Shown here: positions 25,547 through 34,981 of the stretch, piece by piece
Position numbering within the stretch: position 1 is the first letter of the stretch
How the letters are laid out: every line of letters begins with the position of its first letter
Assembly: GCF_004770145.1 (NCBI RefSeq)
Contig: NZ_RQFW01000016.1
Span: forward strand, 186,001-250,000
Length of the DNA: 64,000 bases
Reading direction: 5' to 3'
From: Leptospira bourretii
GTDB lineage: Bacteria; Spirochaetota; Leptospiria; Leptospirales; Leptospiraceae
Translations under genes and position numbers: made by a program
Notes under the pieces: generated by a model
The model's input: only the letters and a program-made list of their open reading frames with translations
What the model was told of the DNA's origin: nothing
Databases searched by the model: none

Positions 25547-26976
25547 TAGAACTGAAAGTAGAGGAAGGGGCTTGATACTGTTACACTATAGATGATAAAG
25601 GAAGTGATATAGAGTAAGATACAAGTTGGAATGAGAAAGTATAAATTGTCTGTGATAAAGGCAAATCTGTCTTCGTTTCTATCTTGGAGGATATCTACTA
25701 AAAATAAAAATCCAACTAAGATCACAAGGCTTACACTCATTTGAGGAAACATTCCACTCACACCGGTGAAGGCTCGCTCTAACATAATTTTGGTGATTCC
25801 CATTCCTGTGGGAACTTCTGGAGTGGCTTTTGCTCGGAAGAAAAAACAAGACAAAACAAATACACCGACGGGATACAGTGGTTGGATGGAACGTGGTACT
25901 CGGTTCCAGGCCTTTTTCATGGTTTCAAATTTGAAAACAAATTTTTCCACCACCATCATAGTGGAATGGAGGGTTCCCCAAAATACAAAAGTCCAATCGG
26001 CTCCATGCCAAATTCCAGAAACAAAGGTTGTGATGAAGAGATTTACATAAGCCATAATTTCTCCTCGTCTGTTTCCACCCAGAGTGATGTATACATAGTC
26101 ACGTAACCAAGAACTAAAGGAAATATGCCAACGCCTCCAAAGTTCAGTCAGTGTGCCTGATAAAAAAGGTCGGTCGAAGTTTTTAGGAATATGAAAACCA
26201 AGAATCCTTGCAGTTCCAATGGCAATGTCAGAGTATCCTGAAAAATCGCAATAGATTTGAACGGCAAATAAAAAGGCAGCAATCCACATCGCAATCCAAT
26301 TGTATTCTGTTGGATTGGCATACATGGGATCGATCACATACGAAACCGGATCAGCGATAAAAGTCTTTTTAAAGATTCCCCAGAAGAGTTGTTTTAGGCC
26401 CTGTTTTAGATTTTCTTTAGTAAAGTCTTTGGAATCTAAAAACTGGTGGAGAACATCACTGGCACGTAAGATAGGACCGGCTACAAGTTGTGGAAAAAAT
26501 GCTAGAAAGAGTCCGAAATGAAAAATGGATTTGGCTCTTTCCACCACACCTCTGTAAACATCGACTGCATAAGATACTGCTTGTAAGGTGAAAAAACTAA
26601 TCCCCATCGGAAGAAGAATTCCTGACTTTTGTACAAATTCTGGATCACAAGGGGTAAGGGAAAATGTTTGGTTCCATACGGTAATGGAAAAGTCCAAATA
26701 CTTAAATACAAAAAGTAAACCTAAATTACTCCAGACCGCCACATTCAACCAAAAGAGTTTTTTGGCTTTGGAAGAAGCAAACTCCATATAGTCGACGGCA
26801 AGTTTTGTAATGACAAAAGAAAAAACGAGTAAAATTAAAAATGGAATTCGAAAGATTGCGTAGAAATACAAACTAACAATAAATAACCAAAGACCTTGGA
26901 ATCGTTTTGGAATTAAAAAATAAACAAGGATAACAACGGGTGCAAAGATCAAATAGTGAACTGAATTAAAAAGCAT
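25546..26976 (-). CDS. MBOAT-family O-acyltransferase (AlgI-like)
   Basis: Membrane-bound enzyme moving acyl (often acetyl) groups to a cell-surface sugar or other acceptor. The 476-residue protein has about ten membrane segments. Family motifs are LTELWRRWHISFSSWLRDYVY, LGGNRRGE, and the active-site His in FVSGIWHGADWTFVFWGTLH. It begins one base after the SGNH-like gene stop (26978), so the pair is one unit, as with alginate or peptidoglycan O-acetylation systems (AlgI with AlgJ/X). The acceptor is unknown. Confidence 0.93.
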   Translation of the reverse strand: MLFNSVHYLIFAPVVILVYFLIPKRFQGLWLFIVSLYFYAIFRIPFLILLVFSFVITKLAVDYMEFASSKAKKLFWLNVAVWSNLGLLFVFKYLDFSITVWNQTFSLTPCDPEFVQKSGILLPMGISFFTLQAVSYAVDVYRGVVERAKSIFHFGLFLAFFPQLVAGPILRASDVLHQFLDSKDFTKENLKQGLKQLFWGIFKKTFIADPVSYVIDPMYANPTEYNWIAMWIAAFLFAVQIYCDFSGYSDIAIGTARILGFHIPKNFDRPFLSGTLTELWRRWHISFSSWLRDYVYITLGGNRRGEIMAYVNLFITTFVSGIWHGADWTFVFWGTLHSTMMVVEKFVFKFETMKKAWNRVPRSIQPLYPVGVFVLSCFFFRAKATPEVPTGMGITKIMLERAFTGVSGMFPQMSVSLVILVGFLFLVDILQDRNEDRFAFITDNLYFLIPTCILLYITSFIIYSVTVSSPFLYFQF

Positions 26977-26977
26977 A

Positions 26978-28216
26978 TTATTTGTAATCCTTTAGGGCAT
27001 CGGCAATTGATTCGGCAGCCCAAAGATTGCCCAGCTTCGTAAGGTGGCCATCTCCCGGTATATAATAATCCTGAATCCCAGCTTTTTTAGTTTGTCCATG
27101 TAACGTAAATTCACGATCGCACATTTTGTCCGTATAGGGGAGAATGTCTAAAGTTTTGATCCCTTTTGAATCCAAATATTTTTTAGCCCGGATGGCATAA
27201 CCTCCAAGTGCGTTAAACTTTCCGAGTTGGCGACAATACACTTCTTCAATTTGCATGGGAAGGATGACGGGTACCAACCGGTAACCTTTTTCTTTCGACA
27301 GTTCTATCATCAAATCATAGGCCCTGGTTGTGGTTTCAGGTAAGGGTTCTAGTGAATTTGGATCCACTGGCGAATCAGAACAAATTACATTTAGATTTTG
27401 TAGAGGAGTGGGACAAATAAACTCATCTTTTTCTTCACATTTCTTTTGTTTGACGGGAAGAATAAAAGTTTCTCGCAAATACACCAGCGGAGAGGAACTC
27501 AAAAGATTTGTATCTGCTGCAATTAAATATTTTGTTTGTGCAAATTTGACTTTCGTTTGTTCATAAGCAAGTTTTAGGGCCTGTAAAAGATAGGAAATTC
27601 TTGTAAGTTCAAACTGAATGCGAAAGTTTTTTTTCCAAACAGGATCGTTTTCGTGAAGTGCATCGTTTTCATCATCGGGAAGGATACCTTGGGCTCGTAA
27701 CTCTTCAGGCATCGTAAAATCATTGGGCGAAATAAAGAACAATACAGTTTTGATATTGTCAATCTTTGTAGACATATCTTTTAGGCGTTTGTAAGAGCCA
27801 AGAGATCCATAAGCATCCACACCCAAATTCAAACTTTGGTAACTTAGACCATTCTCTTCCAATCCACCGAGTCTGGAACAAAATGTATCTTCATCGGAAA
27901 CACCAAATCCCATAACCAAACTATCCCCAAGACAAACAAGTTTTGGTTTTTGGGGGATTGGCTCTTCTATGCCTCGAAGTCCCAGAGAATTGGTTGTGAA
28001 CTGTCCTTGCCAAAGATCGGCATAGTGACGGACAAAGCGACTTTCGTTTGGTTCTAAGGTGACACCATATTCAGGATGGTAGGCATGCAACAATTTGACA
28101 TCGCGGTAATAACGTAAAGCAGGCGGATTGGAAATGCGTAAAATCAATTCCAAAGAGAGTAACGCCAACGGGAAAAATAGGACAATGGCTCCCCATCGTT
28201 TCCAGTTTTGAATCAT
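26978..28216 (-). CDS. Membrane-anchored SGNH-hydrolase-like protein (partner of MBOAT)
   Basis: The 412-residue protein has a single N-terminal anchor (WGAIVLFFPLALLSLELILRI) and a periplasmic SGNH-type domain. Block I is LVCLGDSLVMGFGVSDEDTF (nucleophile Ser), block III-like is FFISPNDFTM, and block V is GDGHLTKLGNLWAAESIA (Asp-x-x-His-like). Family knowledge: SGNH proteins next to MBOAT genes complete the acyl transfer on the outer face of the membrane. Directly upstream of the MBOAT gene and likely translated with it. Confidence 0.82.
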   Translation of the reverse strand: MIQNWKRWGAIVLFFPLALLSLELILRISNPPALRYYRDVKLLHAYHPEYGVTLEPNESRFVRHYADLWQGQFTTNSLGLRGIEEPIPQKPKLVCLGDSLVMGFGVSDEDTFCSRLGGLEENGLSYQSLNLGVDAYGSLGSYKRLKDMSTKIDNIKTVLFFISPNDFTMPEELRAQGILPDDENDALHENDPVWKKNFRIQFELTRISYLLQALKLAYEQTKVKFAQTKYLIAADTNLLSSSPLVYLRETFILPVKQKKCEEKDEFICPTPLQNLNVICSDSPVDPNSLEPLPETTTRAYDLMIELSKEKGYRLVPVILPMQIEEVYCRQLGKFNALGGYAIRAKKYLDSKGIKTLDILPYTDKMCDREFTLHGQTKKAGIQDYYIPGDGHLTKLGNLWAAESIADALKDYK

Positions 28217-28258
28217 ATCCCTCTAAAATTTATACATAGGGCAGAGAATCAAGCATTT

Positions 28259-29239
28259 CTAAGGCAAATTTAAGAAGTCCTTGGCAATCGCATCGGCAAA
28301 AAGTTCCGCTAGTGCTGGCCCTGGATGACCATCAAGAGGAATGTACACTTGTTTTTGTTCTTTAAACAAAACTTCTGTTTTTTTTCTTAGATCGATGGTT
28401 TTCACTTTTTGTTTGGAAAAGAAATCTTTTGCTACATCGTAATTTGGATCTTTTGTGTCAGGGGTTCCTTCTCTGGACATTCCCCAACTAAAGAGGATGT
28501 TTACTTTTTCTTTGGGGATGACTCTGTCTGAAAAAAAATCACCCAAGTGAGAATAAGTAATATGTGATTCAGGATACTTTATCGGAATTCCGTACGAAGT
28601 GTACACATTTGCTTTGGGAGAAGGAAGAAGATTTCGATACAGGTAGGAAATTTGAGACAGTTGGTGGTGGATGGGATAAAAAATTCGTTTGAATCCTTTT
28701 TTTTCTCGTTCATCATCAATAAAATCGGAAGGATTCCAAATCCAGTAGATTTGGTCGGGAGAATCCTTGGGATCAATCTTCTTTAGTGTTTCTTTCAGAA
28801 GTTGTAAAAGACCTCTTGTTCCAATGGCATCCACAGCAACCAATCTTACATCTAAATTATATTTTGATTTTATATAAAAGGCAGGTGTTTCTTTTGTTGG
28901 AAGACCATAACCCATCGCCATGGAATCGCCAACTAACCAAAGTTTTGATTTGTTTGGTTCTCTACCAAGAATTCTTTCCCCTCGGGAATTTGTTTGGATG
29001 TCCCAAATTTTTCCATCCTTACGTAAAAACTCTGCTTTTACATTGGGGCAAAGGCGGATTTCCGTTAATCCATACAAACAATGAATTTTTTTGTATTCAA
29101 TTTCTTCTGTTTCTGTTTTGGACCTGTAACGAAAAAACCCCTCTCCTAGAAAAAAAACTAAGAGAGTTCGGATACAAATGATGGATGAAAATTTATAGAA
29201 TTTTTTCAATGAGAAGGTAAAAGAAAGAAAGGTTTCCAA
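28259..29239 (-). CDS. Second SGNH-hydrolase-like protein
   Basis: Paralogue-like to the 26978-28216 product. It has an N-terminal hydrophobic segment (SSIICIRTLLVFFLGEGFF), LWLVGDSMAMGYGLPTKETP (Ser block), IYWIWNPSDF, and YIPLDGHPGPALAELFADAI (final Asp/His block). The start is uncertain. TTG 29239 overlaps the next gene by 47 bases; TTG 29209 is an alternative; neither has a clear ribosome-binding site. Likely in the same minus-strand unit as the MBOAT gene, and could use the same acyl donor on a different acceptor. Confidence 0.75.
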   Translation of the reverse strand: METFLSFTFSLKKFYKFSSIICIRTLLVFFLGEGFFRYRSKTETEEIEYKKIHCLYGLTEIRLCPNVKAEFLRKDGKIWDIQTNSRGERILGREPNKSKLWLVGDSMAMGYGLPTKETPAFYIKSKYNLDVRLVAVDAIGTRGLLQLLKETLKKIDPKDSPDQIYWIWNPSDFIDDEREKKGFKRIFYPIHHQLSQISYLYRNLLPSPKANVYTSYGIPIKYPESHITYSHLGDFFSDRVIPKEKVNILFSWGMSREGTPDTKDPNYDVAKDFFSKQKVKTIDLRKKTEVLFKEQKQVYIPLDGHPGPALAELFADAIAKDFLNLP

Positions 29240-29873
29240 TGTAGAGAATCATTACTAAAAATCCCATTGCAATTTGAAAGATATAAGCAGAATAAGAAAA
29301 TCCTTGGTAAGCAAGATAAGCAGTAATACCTAAGATCATCTCGGGAACTAACACATAATAGGCTACTTTTCCCCACATCTTCACATTTTGAGGATACCAA
29401 GAACCGAGTGCCCACATGGTAGCTTCCGAAGTTCCAAAAATCACTAGAGCCGTGATTCCAACCCAAAGTCCCGTTCCAATGATGGAAACAGACATTTCTT
29501 CCAATTTGATTCCCGTATAAACACAAATAAATAAAGGGATGACCCAAAGCCCTGCCATATAACCAGAAACAGTTCCTATTTTCAAAAAACCATCGTCCGG
29601 AAACACTAAGATTTGTAAGGCGCTAGAAAGAAACCAATCAGGAAAGACCATAAAAATGGACAAAGGAACTAAAAATTTCCAAATCCGAAAGGGCGTATGC
29701 CAGCGAAGTGCCAGAGAGAGGCCAACAAAACTAAGATGGAATAGGAGAGTGAGGGAAGCAAGTTTGACCCCCGAAGGGCTTTGTGACCAATACAAAACGA
29801 AAACGGATACAACGCTAAAAATCAAAAAATACAAAGCCAAAAGGAATTCTTCTGCAAGGAACTTGGGTTTCAT
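29193..29873 (-). CDS. Multi-pass membrane protein of unknown function
   Basis: No family recognised. The 226-residue protein has about seven hydrophobic segments (for example FLLALYFLIFSVVSVFVLYW and FLVMILYIGNLSFFYLLI). An open frame extends upstream to 30008, but that part runs through the tRNA-Val gene. The ATG at 29873 (MKPKFLAEEF...), just before the first membrane helix, is the sensible start. It sits between the tRNA and the SGNH gene. Confidence 0.75.
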   Translation of the reverse strand: MKPKFLAEEFLLALYFLIFSVVSVFVLYWSQSPSGVKLASLTLLFHLSFVGLSLALRWHTPFRIWKFLVPLSIFMVFPDWFLSSALQILVFPDDGFLKIGTVSGYMAGLWVIPLFICVYTGIKLEEMSVSIIGTGLWVGITALVIFGTSEATMWALGSWYPQNVKMWGKVAYYVLVPEMILGITAYLAYQGFSYSAYIFQIAMGFLVMILYIGNLSFFYLLIEKIL

Positions 29874-29968
29874 CGCTTTGCACTGTAAGGAATTTGTAAC
29901 GGGATGCAAGTCGAAACTTGGTTGGGTAGGGTTAAAAAACGATAACGAACAATTTTCGTTTGTGTTCT

Positions 29969-30045
<77 letters not shown>

Positions 30046-30059
30046 AAGGTAAAACCACT

Positions 30060-31343
30060 TCACCAGAGCCGGGCCCACCGTAAAGTACGATTTCGCAATC
30101 GGTTCCTGAATGAAAAATCCCCACTCATTTGATCGGCCAGACGATCGGGTTTGGATTTGTCTGGGATGAATAGTATCAAATTGTCTTTTGCTCTTGAAAG
30201 TCCAACGTAAAGAATCCTTCGTTCTTCTGCCTCATCAACTTCGTTTCTATTTTCGCTCCAACCAAGGACAAGATCCAGGAGAACAGTTGTGAATTCCAAA
30301 CCTTTGGCACTATGGATGGTCATCACTTGTGTCGGAGGAACTCCCGATTGGATCCATTCAAATTTTCTGAAATTGCTACGAGTGAGAATGATTGTGTTTG
30401 GGTCTTTTTTTTGCCATTGTTTCCAAATCTCCAATGGTCTTTTTTTGGTTTCTCTAATTCGTTCTACTTGGAAGATTCCTTTTTCCTTTCGAAAGGTTTG
30501 TACCTGCTTTTGGATTTTGTCTTTATTGTGATGTAAAGGAAGGAGAGATGATTGGATGATACATTCCTTTGAACGGTAGTTAGTGGATAAAAAGTATTGG
30601 ATCACAGAAGGAAAATGTTTTGGAAAGTCCAAAAAAGGTTTTGGTGTGGCACCGCGAAATCCGTAGATCGCTTGCCAATCGTCACCTACCACAGTGATGG
30701 ATTGGAAGTTCATTTTTTTTATGATTTGGAGTTGGACTTCGTCAGTGTCTTGGAACTCGTCGATGATCAGTGATGTCCATCTTTCTTTGGCTAAATTTGA
30801 TGGTTCCGTATCCAAAAATTTTAAAAAGTCAAAAATCAAATCATCAAATTCAAAGTAACGGTTGTTCTCTTTCCAAGATCGAAACTTTGTTAAAAAAGAT
30901 TGGTATGTGGTTTCAGAAAGTTGGCGAAAATATTTTCCATTGTTTTTGAGAAGGGTGGGAAAAGGAATTCCTCCAATTTCATAACGATATTCATAAAGAA
31001 TATTCTTTGTGATTTCCCATTTTTTGGAATCGCAGAGTAATTTGTAATCTGACCAATTTTTGGATGAATCGTATTTTTTTAATACATGGTAACAAAACGA
31101 ATGAAAGGTGGAAATATGGTAATCTTTAGATAAACCTTTTTTTTCACACCTTTCTTTGAATTCGTTTGTTGCTTTTTTGGTAAATGTAACGATGAGAGTG
31201 TTTTTTGGGAGAATGGAGTTTTGTTTTTCCCTTTCTTCCAAAAGACCAACCATTGTTGCGGTTTTTCCAGAACCTGCACCAGCAATGACTTGTTTGATTG
31301 GAAAATTAGAATGAATGATTTTTTTTTGTTCTTCGCTCCACAT
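30060..31343 (-). CDS. Short UvrD/Rep-type superfamily 1 helicase
   Basis: ATP-driven 3'-5' DNA translocase motifs are all present in 427 residues: Walker A GAGSGKT (22-28), Ia-like TFTKKATNEF, II LIIDEFQDTD, III VVGDDWQAIYGFRGA, IV-like YRSKECI, V MTIHSAKGLEFTTVLL, and VI RRILYVGLSRAKDNLILF. UvrD and Rep are about 670-720 residues, so the 1B and 2B insertions must be small here. No nuclease domain is seen. It lies 14 bases from the 5' end of tRNA-Val, same strand. Role in repair or replication restart is a guess. Confidence 0.88.
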   Translation of the reverse strand: MWSEEQKKIIHSNFPIKQVIAGAGSGKTATMVGLLEEREKQNSILPKNTLIVTFTKKATNEFKERCEKKGLSKDYHISTFHSFCYHVLKKYDSSKNWSDYKLLCDSKKWEITKNILYEYRYEIGGIPFPTLLKNNGKYFRQLSETTYQSFLTKFRSWKENNRYFEFDDLIFDFLKFLDTEPSNLAKERWTSLIIDEFQDTDEVQLQIIKKMNFQSITVVGDDWQAIYGFRGATPKPFLDFPKHFPSVIQYFLSTNYRSKECIIQSSLLPLHHNKDKIQKQVQTFRKEKGIFQVERIRETKKRPLEIWKQWQKKDPNTIILTRSNFRKFEWIQSGVPPTQVMTIHSAKGLEFTTVLLDLVLGWSENRNEVDEAEERRILYVGLSRAKDNLILFIPDKSKPDRLADQMSGDFSFRNRLRNRTLRWARLW

Positions 31344-31389
31344 AAATGGAGAGAGAAAACAAAAACTTCTTTGGTTCTACTTTTTTAGA

Positions 31390-32049
31390 TCATTGTTTAA
31401 AAACTGCACTGTCTTCATCTTCCTCTTCTTTGAGGTCATAATAACCATAAATAAAATTGGAACTTGCTTTCACTTCCATTCCGTAAAAATGTTCGGAGAT
31501 CCTTCCTGATTTTGTGACTTCTAGTTTGTATTCTTCCGCAAGAAATTTCATTTTATCCATCGATATTTTTTCGTTGATTTTAGGACCAAAGCCAGATTCC
31601 GTTTTTGACCAATCGATAATAAAAAGTCTTCCTCCTGCTTTCATGGAACGAATGAGTCCATCCATCGCCAAACCAGGGTTTGGGAATGTGGATAAAGACA
31701 ATGATGCAAAAATAATTTCGGGGACGGGCACCCATTCCGGTAGAAGGGGATGGTCTGATTGGTCCATATGAAACGGTGTGAGTTGTTCGATTCCTTCCAT
31801 GAGTTTCCGTCGTAAGACCATATCGATGATCTCTTGTTGGCATTCCGCAGCCCAGATCCAAACATGGGGAAACCATTTTCTAAACTCGTTAAAGTAAAAC
31901 CCAAGCCCACTCCCAAAGTCAACGAGGTTGTTTAGACCCTTCCAGTTGAAAAAGGCATAAACATCTTCAGGAGGACAAACCTCTCTCCTATGACTTGAAA
32001 GTAAGTATTCCTGGTAACTTTGTGAACGGTAGTATTCCGTTTCCGACAT
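31390..32049 (-). CDS. Class I SAM-dependent methyltransferase-like protein
   Basis: About 219 residues. Rossmann-type motif I is LVDFGSGLGFYFNEF, followed by an acidic-loop equivalent (WAAECQQEII), motif IV region PEIIFASLSLSTF and post-motif AGGRLFIIDWSKTE. The substrate is unknown. An open frame starts at 32085, but the ATG at 32049 (MSETEYYRSQSYQEYL) is preferred because the extra 12 residues look unlike a folded start and run toward the divergent gene's promoter. Confidence 0.75.
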   Translation of the reverse strand: MSETEYYRSQSYQEYLLSSHRREVCPPEDVYAFFNWKGLNNLVDFGSGLGFYFNEFRKWFPHVWIWAAECQQEIIDMVLRRKLMEGIEQLTPFHMDQSDHPLLPEWVPVPEIIFASLSLSTFPNPGLAMDGLIRSMKAGGRLFIIDWSKTESGFGPKINEKISMDKMKFLAEEYKLEVTKSGRISEHFYGMEVKASSNFIYGYYDLKEEEDEDSAVFKQ

Positions 32050-32129
32050 AATGACAATTCTTACAGAAAAGCTGGGAAAGTACAAACGAAAAATTCAATT
32101 CGCAGGTCTCGACCACCGAAAATCTAAGT

Positions 32130-33815
32130 ATGAAGTTCTCGATTCAATTCTGGGTGGCTCTACTGCTATTCTCTCAATTCCCTGTTTGGGCAGATTCTGG
32201 ATTTGAGGAGAGCCGTTATCCGACGATTGCCAAAGCAATCCACGCAAGTATCCTTCCCGATAAAAAATCGATTCGTTTGGATTGGGACCCACCCAAACAG
32301 GAAGGGGAAATCATCGTGGCTCGTTCTACTGTGATGATCGATAGCCCTGAAAAACTTTATATTGCCGATTCTTTAGGCAGGTACAAAGCATCTGGAGCAA
32401 ACGCAACTCGTGTTTATTTTGATTATAATTTAAAACCAGGCACTTATTACTATGCAATCGTAATGGTAACAGATGTTCGCCGACGAGAAGTAAAACTTTT
32501 TTCAAACCAAAACTATACAGTGATTCCTGTTCATATTGAAGAAGAGAATGGAACACCGGTTGTTGGACAAAATCCCGATTTTCCCGCATTTCCTGCGGAA
32601 GCCGGAATCCAATCAATGGTAGGTGGGGTGTCGGGAATTACGGCGAATATTGAAAGAAAATTTGTTCGTTTGAATTGGACACCACCAAACGGTGCAACTG
32701 CTGGACGAACGATGTACACAGTATATCGTTCCAATTCACCTTTGACTAGTTTACCTCTGATGCAAAAAGCAGAAAAATTGGCAGAACTCACTCATCCTGT
32801 GAATTCATTTTTAGACCAAGATTTGGATAAATCACAAACTCTTTATTACGGAGTCTCAGTAAAACAAGTTGGTGGCGAAGAAACTCTTCCTCTAGAAGAT
32901 AAAAAATCCACCTTACGTGTGTTTTATATCAAACAGACTGAAAAAAATAATGCTGAGATCATTGTAGAAGAATCCCCTAAAAAACCAAAACAAGAAGTGG
33001 CATCCAACGAAACCAGGACCGATCTTGGTGGTGCCATGCATGTTCGGGGTCTTGGATACGAACGTGTAGGTAAAGGTGCCGTGATTAGTTGGCTTAGTCC
33101 AGAAGCAGCTGATGAAACAACTGTTTATAGTTTATATGCATCGGTGAAACCTTTGAATCAAGGAACTTCTTCTTTCGGCCAAGGTTCAGTGGTAAAGGTC
33201 GCAACTGTTCTACATCCAAAAACTAATTTTTTTATCAAAGAACTAAAAGAAATTGATGAATTGTATTTTGGTGTGACGGCAAAATCAAATGGAATTCCAG
33301 AAGATTATAATCTAAAAGAAAACGTATCCTATTTTAAATATAATTTTTCTAAAGATATTTTGCCGCAAGAAGAACCAAATGCGGTGGCTGAGTCTCATCC
33401 GAAAAAAGAACCAGAAAAATCAGAAAATTATAAAAATGAACATTCTGTAACTCCAACTGATACATTGCCACCGAGGGAAACTACAGAATCAGTCAATGAT
33501 TTGCAGGAAGAACCTTCGGCAACGGTGAATTACGATTTAGGACAAACTGATTTAAATCGAATCATCAAAGAAACAGTCATTAGAAAAAAATATGAAACTG
33601 CTGTATATCGGTTGGAAGAATATTTAAAATATGAAACCAATGCTTACTTACGAGGAAAGGCTATGTTTTTTCTTGGAGTGAGTGCATTAAAAACAGGTGA
33701 TACTAAAAAAGCATTAAAATGTTTTTTGAAAAGGGAAACTAAATCCTATTCACCAACTCGAGTGGAATTTTGGACGAATCAAACCCTAAGTCAAGCGGGT
33801 AGAGGAAATTTATGA
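32130..33815 (+). CDS. Exported protein with fibronectin-III-like repeats
   Basis: Function unknown. The 561-residue protein has a signal peptide (MKFSIQFWVALLLFSQFPVWA) and three domains of FN3-like pattern. Each has an IRLDWDPP/VRLNWTPP/AVISWLSP type strand and a later TYYYAI/TLYYGV/ELYFGV type strand (roughly residues 35-130, 165-270, 300-410). A Pro/Glu/Thr-rich linker follows, then a C-terminal helical hairpin region (about 470-555) that looks like TPR repeats. It overlaps the next TPR gene by 4 bases. Probably periplasmic, acting with that protein. No clear ribosome-binding site precedes the ATG. Confidence 0.75.
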   Translation: MKFSIQFWVALLLFSQFPVWADSGFEESRYPTIAKAIHASILPDKKSIRLDWDPPKQEGEIIVARSTVMIDSPEKLYIADSLGRYKASGANATRVYFDYNLKPGTYYYAIVMVTDVRRREVKLFSNQNYTVIPVHIEEENGTPVVGQNPDFPAFPAEAGIQSMVGGVSGITANIERKFVRLNWTPPNGATAGRTMYTVYRSNSPLTSLPLMQKAEKLAELTHPVNSFLDQDLDKSQTLYYGVSVKQVGGEETLPLEDKKSTLRVFYIKQTEKNNAEIIVEESPKKPKQEVASNETRTDLGGAMHVRGLGYERVGKGAVISWLSPEAADETTVYSLYASVKPLNQGTSSFGQGSVVKVATVLHPKTNFFIKELKEIDELYFGVTAKSNGIPEDYNLKENVSYFKYNFSKDILPQEEPNAVAESHPKKEPEKSENYKNEHSVTPTDTLPPRETTESVNDLQEEPSATVNYDLGQTDLNRIIKETVIRKKYETAVYRLEEYLKYETNAYLRGKAMFFLGVSALKTGDTKKALKCFLKRETKSYSPTRVEFWTNQTLSQAGRGNL

Positions 33816-34981
33816 ATCGAATCATAGTAACTTTAGCAGGTTTTTTATTCATTGTTGCAGGCCTTTCTACTGCATACTACCAAACAAATATTTCGGCTAA
33901 AGAAGACCAATCACAAGTCATTCTGGAAAAAATTGCAGAAGGAGAGGAATATTTAAAACAATCCAATCCACAGAGTAAAGAGCGGGCAATTGCCATTTTT
34001 TCTGAGTTAGCTGGGAAAAGAGGATTGGAAAAGTTTGAATTCCAAATTAAATACAACCAAGCAAGAGCCTTAGAGAAAAACTCTGATTTTTATCCTGCCC
34101 TTGATATTTACAAAGATCTAAAAAAGAATTCCAATCTGAAAGCTGATGAAAAAGAACGTTTGAGTTACTCACTTGGAAACCTACTTTTGAAAATTGGAAA
34201 TGAATCAGAAGGAAAAGCTCATTTAGAATCAGTATTACAATCAAGTTCAGATAACAAACTAAGATCTAAATCATTTCTTTCTCTTGGTGATTTTTATTAT
34301 CGAACAGGGCATTTTGAAACAGCTCGCAAAAACTATACATTAGCTCTTCAAGAAGATCCTAATAATACAGAGTCAAGAATTGGATGGGGAAGAGCCCTTC
34401 GCAAACTTGGAAAAGACTGGGCTTCCTTTGACGTATTTGATGAATACATTGAAACTGCTGACCAATTGGCTGGTGCTGATGAAAAAGTAGTCGGGGAATA
34501 CAAGGACTCAGTATTAAAAGATGCTAAGGATAATTATACAAAAAAACAATACGGAAAGGCGATCGAACTTTTTCAAAAAGTCATTACAGTGAATCCAACT
34601 CCTAAAAAAGAAGAGGAAGCATTATACTATATCGCTTTATCCTATGATGCAATGGGAAAACAAATAGAATCTCTGACTTATATTAATAAGGTCTTGAATA
34701 ACAGCGATTATTCGCTCGATCAAGCAGCATTATATAAAAAAGGAACTATCTATTTCAGACAAGGGAAGTTCGAAAAAGCAGCAGGAATCTTTCAAACGAT
34801 TGTAGATAAATACCCTAAAAACCAGATTACCGACAAGGCGATTGCATGGAAAAAAGAATCACTCGATCAGTTTACCGACCACAATGATCTTGATGATTCA
34901 GATGTATCGTCTGATTCCAATTCATCTAAACCAAGTTCGGTGTCAAATCGACCTGAATCAGGAAATGATTTAGAGTTTTAG
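33812..34981 (+). CDS. Membrane-anchored TPR-repeat protein
   Basis: The 389-residue protein has an N-terminal anchor (RIIVTLAGFLFIVAGLSTAYY) and then tandem TPR units through about residue 350, for example LSLGDFYYRTGHFETARKNY, YGKAIELFQKVITVNPTP and YKKGTIYFRQGKFEKAAGIF. The tail is Ser/Asp-rich. Likely a scaffold for protein contacts in the periplasm. It overlaps the preceding FN3-like gene by 4 bases and the convergent metalloenzyme gene by 4 bases, so there is no separate terminator between them. Confidence 0.82.
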   Translation: MNRIIVTLAGFLFIVAGLSTAYYQTNISAKEDQSQVILEKIAEGEEYLKQSNPQSKERAIAIFSELAGKRGLEKFEFQIKYNQARALEKNSDFYPALDIYKDLKKNSNLKADEKERLSYSLGNLLLKIGNESEGKAHLESVLQSSSDNKLRSKSFLSLGDFYYRTGHFETARKNYTLALQEDPNNTESRIGWGRALRKLGKDWASFDVFDEYIETADQLAGADEKVVGEYKDSVLKDAKDNYTKKQYGKAIELFQKVITVNPTPKKEEEALYYIALSYDAMGKQIESLTYINKVLNNSDYSLDQAALYKKGTIYFRQGKFEKAAGIFQTIVDKYPKNQITDKAIAWKKESLDQFTDHNDLDDSDVSSDSNSSKPSSVSNRPESGNDLEF

